From an uncultured Pelagibacteraceae bacterium (GTDB lineage Bacteria; Pseudomonadota; Alphaproteobacteria; Pelagibacterales; Pelagibacteraceae): DNA of 64,000 bases. Positions within the stretch are counted from its first letter, which is position 1; every line of letters begins with the position of its first letter. This document shows positions 57,336-64,000 of the stretch, piece after piece. The notes under the pieces were generated by a model. The model ran no database searches. It was not told where the DNA came from and saw only the letters and a list, made by a program, of their open reading frames with translations. Both the position numbers and the translations under genes were made by a program. The stretch spans positions 1 to 64,000 of the forward strand of contig CACFGT010000005.1 of NCBI GenBank assembly GCA_902565935.1, in the 5' to 3' direction.

Positions 57336-58189
57336 TAAATTGCTCCTTTTTTCTCAGTAGGCTCTAAATTATCATAGTTCCAAAGTTTTTTACCAGCTAC
57401 TATTTTTTTCATTTTACTTACATCAAAATTCTCACCAATCTCAGCAACCTTTAATTTTCTCTTTAACCAATCTTGGTCACTTTTTGTGAGTTCAGCGTCT
57501 ACAGCATCACTACCATAAGAGCCAATTTCTCCACCTACGAAAATTGTCCCATCGTACATAGAGTCCCCTAAATTAATTCCAACATTGCCTAATATGATTA
57601 TTCTACCTCTTTGCATCATAAAACCTGTAAAAGCACCAGCATCTCCACCAATAATGATGGTTCCGCCTTTCATATCAATACCTGTTCTAGCACCAACACT
57701 ACCTTTACAAATTAAATCTCCACCTCTGATTGCTGCCCCAAAACATGATCCAGCATTTTTCTCAATCACTACTTTGCCAGCCATCAAATTTTCAGCACAA
57801 GACCAACCAACTCTTCCATTGATTCGAACTATTGGTCCGTCACATGAACCTATACCAAAGTAACCTAAGCTACCCTCAAAAATTAGATTTAATTTATTCA
57901 AAATTCCTACTCCAATACTATGTTTACCTTGAGGATTTTTAATAACTATTGTTCCATAACCCTGACTCATCAAATTATCGATTTCTTTATTTGCTTGAGC
58001 AGCAGTCATATCCATAACATCTAAATCTGTTCTTTTATTAAAGTCAACGTCATAAGTTCCATAATAATAAAAGTTTTCCGCTTCATCAGGATTAAAAAAC
58101 TTCTGTTGAGTTCTGCCTGTTAAAACTTCAGTATGCATACCCATAGCTTGAGCTTTTGTTTTTTTTGTAACGTTTTTTAAATTTGCCAT
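57335..58189 (-). CDS. GltB C-terminal (GXGXG) domain-like subunit (MgsB/GlxC-like)
   Basis: Glycine-rich beta-helix repeats GSVGARTGIDMKGGTIIIGGDAGAFTGFMMQRGRIIILGNVGINLGDSMYDGTIFVGG. Confidence 0.87.
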   Translation of the reverse strand: MANLKNVTKKTKAQAMGMHTEVLTGRTQQKFFNPDEAENFYYYGTYDVDFNKRTDLDVMDMTAAQANKEIDNLMSQGYGTIVIKNPQGKHSIGVGILNKLNLIFEGSLGYFGIGSCDGPIVRINGRVGWSCAENLMAGKVVIEKNAGSCFGAAIRGGDLICKGSVGARTGIDMKGGTIIIGGDAGAFTGFMMQRGRIIILGNVGINLGDSMYDGTIFVGGEIGSYGSDAVDAELTKSDQDWLKRKLKVAEIGENFDVSKMKKIVAGKKLWNYDNLEPTEKKGAI

Positions 58190-59121
58190 ACCTTAACCTC
58201 TCCATCGAATGGATCATAAGTATCAATTTCTTGTGGTAAAATTGATCTAATTGCTATTTCTTCTGATCCCATAGCAACCAAATCATCTGACTCATACAAA
58301 ACCAAAGGTTTCGCAGCCATAGTATCTTTAGCCATACCTAAAGAGTCTTTTGTTGCTACAAAATAAGTAAACACTCCATCTAAACCAGTCAATGATTCTT
58401 TCATTCCTTCTTCAAGAGATGCGCCATCTCTCATTTTTTCTGCTAAATAAACTGCAATAAGCTCTGAATCACACTCAGACATAAATCTCATACCTTTATT
58501 TTCTAAAGCTCTTCTATTATTCCAATAATTTGTCAGTTGACCATTATGAACAACAGAAACGTCACTAAAAGGATATCCCCAAAAAGGATGAGCAGACTTA
58601 ATATCTACACCAGACTCCGTCGCCATTCTTGCATGTCCAATTGCGTGTGTGCCTACAAGTTTGTCAAGATTATATCTGTCACAAACCATTTTGGCATTTC
58701 CAAGATCTTTTATTACCTCTAAAGACTTACCCATTGAAAGTATTTCAACTCCAGGAATACTTTCTATTTTTTGTGAAAATTCTAATAAATCTTTTTTGTT
58801 ATATTCAATTTCATATCTTAATGAATACGGCAATATTCTTTCCTCTTTAACTATTTTTGCTCCCATTTCTGATAGATAGTTATCAACAATTTTTTTTCTT
58901 TCATCATAAACGGAAACATCTTCAGCTACGGAAGTACTTCCTTCACCTACATTTTCTCCAACTTTAAATCGCATGATAAAATTTTTTCCATCAGTATCAC
59001 CATACAATGCATAACCAGTAGAATCTTCCCCTCTATGTTTTAGAGCTTGCAACATACCTTGAAGTTCATGTCCTACATTTGAAGATTTTCCTCTATGAAT
59101 TAATCCTGCAATTCCGCACAT
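58177..59121 (-). CDS. Class II glutamine amidotransferase subunit (MgsA/GlxB-like)
   Basis: MCGIAGLIHRG (N-terminal Cys nucleophile); GHARMATESGVDIKSAHPFWG; VVHNGQLTNYWN. Confidence 0.88.
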   Translation of the reverse strand: MCGIAGLIHRGKSSNVGHELQGMLQALKHRGEDSTGYALYGDTDGKNFIMRFKVGENVGEGSTSVAEDVSVYDERKKIVDNYLSEMGAKIVKEERILPYSLRYEIEYNKKDLLEFSQKIESIPGVEILSMGKSLEVIKDLGNAKMVCDRYNLDKLVGTHAIGHARMATESGVDIKSAHPFWGYPFSDVSVVHNGQLTNYWNNRRALENKGMRFMSECDSELIAVYLAEKMRDGASLEEGMKESLTGLDGVFTYFVATKDSLGMAKDTMAAKPLVLYESDDLVAMGSEEIAIRSILPQEIDTYDPFDGEVKVWQI

Positions 59122-59145
59122 ATATTTTCCTTTTTCTAAAATTAA

Positions 59146-60615
59146 TTATGGTAAACAATCTAGATAAGTATCCAGATCCCATTGGGTTGTAGCTCCTAAA
59201 AATCTTTCCCACTCATCATTTTTGTACCAATGAAAAACTTTGTACATTTCATCAGGCATAGCTGATTTAATAACTTCATCTTCTGACAATCTTTCCAAAG
59301 CTTCACCTAAGCTTAAAGGAAGTTTCTTAACATCTTTTCCAGCTTTTTGAGCTTCATAAATGTTTCTAGACTCTGGATCAGCAGGTTTCATTTTATTACT
59401 TATTCCATGATCACAAGCTTTTAATAAAGCAGCACCCAACAAATAAGGATTGTGCATAGAGTCAACTGATCTGTACTCAAATCTTCCTGGCGCAGAAACT
59501 CTTAGCCCACAAGTTCTATTTTGGTATCCCCAATCAGCATATACAGGCGCCCAAAAACCTTGGTCCCATAGTCTTCGATAAGAATTTACTGTTGATGAAC
59601 CTAATGCAGTTAAAGCTGGAAGATGTTCCATGATACCAGCAATTGATTGTAAACCTATCTTACCAGGTAATTGCATATCTTTAGTATCTGGCATAAAAGT
59701 ATTTGTTCCACCTTCAACATAACCAAAAACTTCTTCAACTGCCGGTAAAGATTTGTGTCCAAGTTTATTTGTTTTAACTTTTCCACCCTTCCACAAAGAC
59801 ATATTAGTATGACAACCACTTGCAGAAACTCCCATAAAAGGTTTTGTCATAAAGCACGCAATTAGATTATGTTCTCTTGCAACTTGTGCACAAATTTGTC
59901 TATAAGTTGATAATCTATCTGCATTTCTAAGTACGTTATCATAAGTCCAATTTAATTCTAATTGACCTGGGGCATCTTCATGATCTCCTTGAATCATGTC
60001 TAGACCCATCGCTTTTGCATATTCTATAACTTTCATGAATACAGGTCTTAAAGACTCAAATTGATCTATGTGGTAGCAAAATGGTTTTGAAAATCCCTTA
60101 CCTGTTGGAGTGCCGTCCTCGTTTCTTGTAAGCCACATCATTTCAGGCTCAGTACCAACTCTTAATTCAAGACCATGTTTTTTTTCAAATTCTTCCATAA
60201 AAATTCTTAAATTTCCTCTACAATCAGAAGTCAAATGTCCACCTGGGTTGTTTCTTTCCTCTCGGTTTCTAAAACATGTTACGAAAACTCTTCCAACTCT
60301 TTTATCCCAAGGCAATTGACAGAAAGTTTCGGGGTCAGGGATGCCAACTAATTCCATTGCTTCTGGTCCGTAGCCAATATAATTATTATGACGATCCAAA
60401 AATAAATTAGCTGTTGCTCCATATACTAATTGAAACCCTTTTTCAGCTGTTCTTTCCCAATGATCAGCAGGTATACCTTTACCAACAACTCTTCCTGTTA
60501 CAGAAATAAATTGATAGTAAATATAAGTTATTCCTAACTCATTAATTTTTTCTCTTACTTTTTTTACTTGTTTATCTCTACCTGGTCGGTTTACGTGTTT
60601 TTCTAAATCCGTCAT
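59146..60615 (-). CDS. Glutamine synthetase family protein (type III/GlnT-like)
   Basis: GTEPEMMWLT; GDHEDAPGQLELNWTYDN; FMTKPFMGVSASGCHTNMSLW; SAPGRFEYRSVDSMHNPYLLGAALL. Confidence 0.87.
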   Translation of the reverse strand: MTDLEKHVNRPGRDKQVKKVREKINELGITYIYYQFISVTGRVVGKGIPADHWERTAEKGFQLVYGATANLFLDRHNNYIGYGPEAMELVGIPDPETFCQLPWDKRVGRVFVTCFRNREERNNPGGHLTSDCRGNLRIFMEEFEKKHGLELRVGTEPEMMWLTRNEDGTPTGKGFSKPFCYHIDQFESLRPVFMKVIEYAKAMGLDMIQGDHEDAPGQLELNWTYDNVLRNADRLSTYRQICAQVAREHNLIACFMTKPFMGVSASGCHTNMSLWKGGKVKTNKLGHKSLPAVEEVFGYVEGGTNTFMPDTKDMQLPGKIGLQSIAGIMEHLPALTALGSSTVNSYRRLWDQGFWAPVYADWGYQNRTCGLRVSAPGRFEYRSVDSMHNPYLLGAALLKACDHGISNKMKPADPESRNIYEAQKAGKDVKKLPLSLGEALERLSEDEVIKSAMPDEMYKVFHWYKNDEWERFLGATTQWDLDTYLDCLP

Positions 60616-60682
60616 TTTCCCCTCAATGAATTATATTTTTTCAAGCGTAGCTGAAAAATTTATTAGTGTCTAGGCTAAGAGT

Positions 60683-62029
60683 TTAGCTCCAAGGAAACGG
60701 ACTGTTCGAAGTAGGGTGAAGTTCTCCCTTCTCGTAACGGTTGAATCTAAATGGTTTTAATAAATCACTTTCAGTACCAAGAATTTCTTTAGCAACAAGT
60801 TCTCCAACACCAATCATTTTATATCCGTGATTAGCATCAGCAATCATATATACATTTTCAAAAAACCTATCGAAGATTGGAAAAGAGTCTGGCGTCATGC
60901 ATCCAAGTCCTCCCGAAGGACCTTTTCTATATAAATCAGATTTTCCTTCAAATCTTTTTTGGCAATGTGCTAATGCTGAACACCACATTTCACTAAATGC
61001 ATCTGTTGTTTGATACTCTGTAGACTCTATTCCGTATGGATCAACATTCACTTTATCAAAATGTTTTTTAACAATGTAAGGAGATGTTCCACCTTGAACA
61101 CCAAGACCTTCAATATCTGGTTTATAATAAATTCCCCAAATTTTATCTGTAATTAATTTTTTTGTCTTATCAGAGTATAAAGGAGCTGTTGAGTCAACAT
61201 GAACCACAGGGGGTTGTTTTCCATCATTTGTTTTTAAAAAATCTGGCTCAACTCCAATCACACCCTCTTGTAACATCCAGTATGTCCACATATCAGTGAC
61301 ATGCATTTTTCCATCTTTGCCTTTTACATTTGCAGTTTTAGGTAATTCTAACATGTTCCAGAAATCTCTTGCCCATGGACCAGCACCAATGACCACTTGC
61401 TCACAATCAATTGTTCCTTTATCAGTTTCTACTCCTGTTACCGCTTTACTATTACTTCCTCTTTTAAAGCCTGTAACTTTTACACCTTTCATAACTTGAA
61501 CACCATTTGAAGTAGATTTCTTTTCAAGAGCTTTTATTGAGTCTTTGTTAAAAGCATATCCACCTTTTTTTTCATGAAGAATAGAAGTAATTCCTTGAGC
61601 TTGCCAATCATCAAAAATACCTTTCATATAATTCATGCAATCTTTTTCACCTTCTATAAAAGTAGATTCATATCCTATTGCTTTTTGTTGTTTATAAATA
61701 CTTGCTACATCCTCATGCATTACTTCTGGTGAGATCTGTAAATAACCAACTGGATTGTACTTAAATGCTTTTGGATCACTTTCCCATACAGAAACTGAGT
61801 GTGCCATCAATTCTCTCATTGCTGGTTGGAAGTAATTATTTCTTACTACTCCACAAGCTATTCCACTCGCACCTGCTGCAGTATCTTTCTTTTCTAAAAC
61901 TATTATTTCACCTGGATTTTTATAAGTTTCTGATAATTTCCATGCAGTACTTAAACCGTGAATTCCTCCACCAATTATAACTACTTTTGCTTTTGTCGGT
62001 AATGACATACCAACATCTTTATTTTTCAT
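60683..62029 (-). CDS. FAD-dependent oxidoreductase, sarcosine oxidase beta/dimethylglycine dehydrogenase-like (DAO family)
   Basis: VVIIGGGIHGLSTAWKLSE...IIVLEKKDTAAGASGIACGVVRNNY; GPSGGLGCMTPDSFPIFDRF; DANHGYKMIGVGELVAKEI. Confidence 0.87.
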   Translation of the reverse strand: MKNKDVGMSLPTKAKVVIIGGGIHGLSTAWKLSETYKNPGEIIVLEKKDTAAGASGIACGVVRNNYFQPAMRELMAHSVSVWESDPKAFKYNPVGYLQISPEVMHEDVASIYKQQKAIGYESTFIEGEKDCMNYMKGIFDDWQAQGITSILHEKKGGYAFNKDSIKALEKKSTSNGVQVMKGVKVTGFKRGSNSKAVTGVETDKGTIDCEQVVIGAGPWARDFWNMLELPKTANVKGKDGKMHVTDMWTYWMLQEGVIGVEPDFLKTNDGKQPPVVHVDSTAPLYSDKTKKLITDKIWGIYYKPDIEGLGVQGGTSPYIVKKHFDKVNVDPYGIESTEYQTTDAFSEMWCSALAHCQKRFEGKSDLYRKGPSGGLGCMTPDSFPIFDRFFENVYMIADANHGYKMIGVGELVAKEILGTESDLLKPFRFNRYEKGELHPTSNSPFPWS

Positions 62030-62089
62030 GCGACTTAAATATATAGTTTTTTATATATATAAAAAATATAAGTAAAAATTATAGAACTG

Positions 62090-62440
62090 TTAAAAGCTTA
62101 GATTTTTTAAAGTTTCTAAATAACTGTTAAATTCACTTATGAAACTTTCACTCGGTTTTATGTGTTTTTTTCTTTGATCATTTGATGTTTTTTCAAGATA
62201 GAAGAAACCTTTTTCACAAGCTTCATTAATCATTAGTGCAGATTTTGGGCGCGAAGTTTTAAACAATTTTGTTTTAAGTTCCTCAACTGTAAGATTTTCT
62301 TTATATTTGTAAGCATGCATTACCAGTAACATCATATGATAATGTGAAGGTGATTTTCTAAAAAAATAATTACTCGAAGTATGAGATAGTTTCATCTGAT
62401 CTTCCCAAAATTCTAGTAAATCTTTTGTAGTTTTAGGCAT
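62090..62440 (-). CDS. Putative MarR-like winged-helix regulator
   Basis: LTVEELKTKLFKTSRPKSALMINEACEKGFFYLEKTSNDQRKKHIKPSESFISEF (wing-like DxR segment). Confidence 0.55.
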   Translation of the reverse strand: MPKTTKDLLEFWEDQMKLSHTSSNYFFRKSPSHYHMMLLVMHAYKYKENLTVEELKTKLFKTSRPKSALMINEACEKGFFYLEKTSNDQRKKHIKPSESFISEFNSYLETLKNLSF

Positions 62441-64000
62441 TAAGATCTTACTCTTGTCTTTTTAGGATCAAAGTGTGGAAAGGCGACAACTTTTGCAGAA
62501 ATTCTTTTCTGATGACCGTCAATTTTACCAACTTCAACTTCAGTACCTGGTTCTGAATATTTTAAATCAATTCTACATAAAGCTATATTCTTGTTGAGCG
62601 TCGTCGATAAACAGCCGCTTGTTATAACTCCCACTTGCGATCTTCCAACATGAACACAATCCCCGTGTCCTGAAGCTTCTTTGCCTATAAGTTCCAAACC
62701 AACAAGTTTTTTTTGGGGATTTGCTTTTCTTTCTTTTAAAACACTTTTACCAACGAAATCCTCCTCTTTAGTTTTTAGTGGTACTGTAAAACCAACCCCT
62801 GACTCAAAAGGATCTTGTTGACCGTCAAATTCATTTCCAAATAGGATCAATCCTGCTTCAATTCTTAATTTATCTAAAGCAGCAAATCCTGCAGGAATCA
62901 AACCATGTTCTTTTCCAGCTTCCATAAGTTTATCCCAAACTTCAGAGGCATGTTTTGGATGGCACCAAACTTCATATCCAAGTTCACCTGTATAACCTGT
63001 TCTAGAAACAATTAATGGAATACCTTGAAGTTCTTCAATTCTACAAATTGTAAATCTAAACCATTCTAATTCATCAATAGAGGGTTGGGTTGGAGGAGTA
63101 AAAATTAATTTTTTTAGAATCTCTCTACTTTTTGGTCCTTGGATTGAAACATTGCTTATTTGATCTGTAGAATTTTTAATAGTTACTTTATAATTTTTCT
63201 TTTTTGCAAGTTCTTTTAACCATTCTCCAGCATATTCATCTCCACAAATCCATCTAAATCCAGTTTCACTTAATCTTAATAAAGTACCATCATCAAACAT
63301 CATTCCATTTTCATAACACATTGCTGAATACACTACCTGACCCACAGAAAGTTTTTTTATATTTCTAGTTAGTGCAAAATTCATTAACTCCTCTGCATCT
63401 GGTCCTATAATTTCAAATTTTCTTAATGAAGATAAATCAATTAATACTGCTTTTTCTCTACAAGCATTGTATTCTTCAACAACACCATGCTTCGTGTAAT
63501 CATTGGGTAACCAAAAGCCTCTAGCATCAATAAAGTTTCTTGTTAATTTTGAAGTTTTGTCATAAAAACCAGAGTTTCTAGTTAGTTTTTTTTCAGAGTC
63601 AGTTTTCATTCTAAAAGCAAATGATTTTGAAAATTCTTTATTTTTGTCATAAGTTCTAACAAAAATATCAGTAGGATTCCATGAATTACATGCATCGATA
63701 TCACTAGGACAAGCAGTAGTTCCTATGGTCAAATCTTTGAGAGCTCTGAACATTACATAGTCACCAGGTCTTGCAAATGACTCATCTGAAATAACAGAAT
63801 TTAAACCAGAGGCTGATGTATTAAAAAATAAGTTAATAGCATGCCACCCTTTTTGTTTTTGAACACCATATTTAGCCATAGAATTTGTTAAATTATCAGA
63901 ACAATTTGGATGACCAAAATAACCAGCATCTTCATAATACTTTGAAGTGCAAGCTAAATTAAATGTATCATGCTTTCCAACTGTATCTCTTATCACTTCT
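62440..64000 (-). CDS. DUF1989 (urea carboxylase-associated-like) / GcvT aminomethyltransferase fusion, 5' truncated at window edge
   Basis: N-terminal DUF1989-like FGHPNCSDNLTNSMAKYG...TTACPSDIDACNSWNPTDIFVRTY; C-terminal GcvT-like VLIDLSSLRKFEIIGPDAEELMNFALTRNI, IVSRTGYTGELGYEVWC. Frame remains open past the GTG at 63996. Confidence 0.8.
   Translation of the reverse strand, partial: EVIRDTVGKHDTFNLACTSKYYEDAGYFGHPNCSDNLTNSMAKYGVQKQKGWHAINLFFNTSASGLNSVISDESFARPGDYVMFRALKDLTIGTTACPSDIDACNSWNPTDIFVRTYDKNKEFSKSFAFRMKTDSEKKLTRNSGFYDKTSKLTRNFIDARGFWLPNDYTKHGVVEEYNACREKAVLIDLSSLRKFEIIGPDAEELMNFALTRNIKKLSVGQVVYSAMCYENGMMFDDGTLLRLSETGFRWICGDEYAGEWLKELAKKKNYKVTIKNSTDQISNVSIQGPKSREILKKLIFTPPTQPSIDELEWFRFTICRIEELQGIPLIVSRTGYTGELGYEVWCHPKHASEVWDKLMEAGKEHGLIPAGFAALDKLRIEAGLILFGNEFDGQQDPFESGVGFTVPLKTKEEDFVGKSVLKERKANPQKKLVGLELIGKEASGHGDCVHVGRSQVGVITSGCLSTTLNKNIALCRIDLKYSEPGTEVEVGKIDGHQKRISAKVVAFPHFDPKKTRVRS

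Overview
The window is a gene-dense, AT-rich stretch of bacterial chromosome with very short intergenic gaps. Gene content and composition suggest a streamlined marine alphaproteobacterium of the SAR11/Pelagibacter type; this is inferred from content, no search was run. I saw no rRNA, tRNA, CRISPR array, transposase or phage module. Main blocks: (1) type IV pilus genes (pilB 3' end, pilC, two pilins) next to a partner-switching signalling set: an RsbW-like kinase, two tandem STAS proteins, an ammonium transporter fused to a SpoIIE/PP2C phosphatase, and a CHASE2-PP2C phosphatase. This set is mixed with a TPR/beta-barrel protein, an exported FecR protein with a long lysine-rich tail, and a propeller/beta-barrel surface protein. 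(2) Two Liv-type ABC transporters flanking azlCD, a CsiD/GlaH-like glutarate hydroxylase and a ProC-like reductase; one livG copy carries a frameshift. (3) A Pot-type ABC transporter with EutA-like and DoeA/EutD-like genes, which suggests ectoine-type or other amino-compound use, followed by agmatinase/ALDH/deacetylase genes. (4) Housekeeping genes (acnA, yfgM/bamB-like, zapE, yjbQ, phr). (5) A minus-strand nitrogen/one-carbon cluster: diaminopropionate ammonia-lyase, GmaS-like ligase, Amt, three glutamate-synthase-like (MgsABC/GlxBCD) subunits, a second glutamine-synthetase-like protein, an FAD oxidoreductase, a MarR-like regulator and a DUF1989-GcvT fusion. The strongest candidates for an undescribed system are the Amt-PP2C/CHASE2-PP2C/STAS/RsbW network beside the pilus and surface genes, and the minus-strand methylamine/N-methylglutamate-like cluster with its uncharacterised small proteins.
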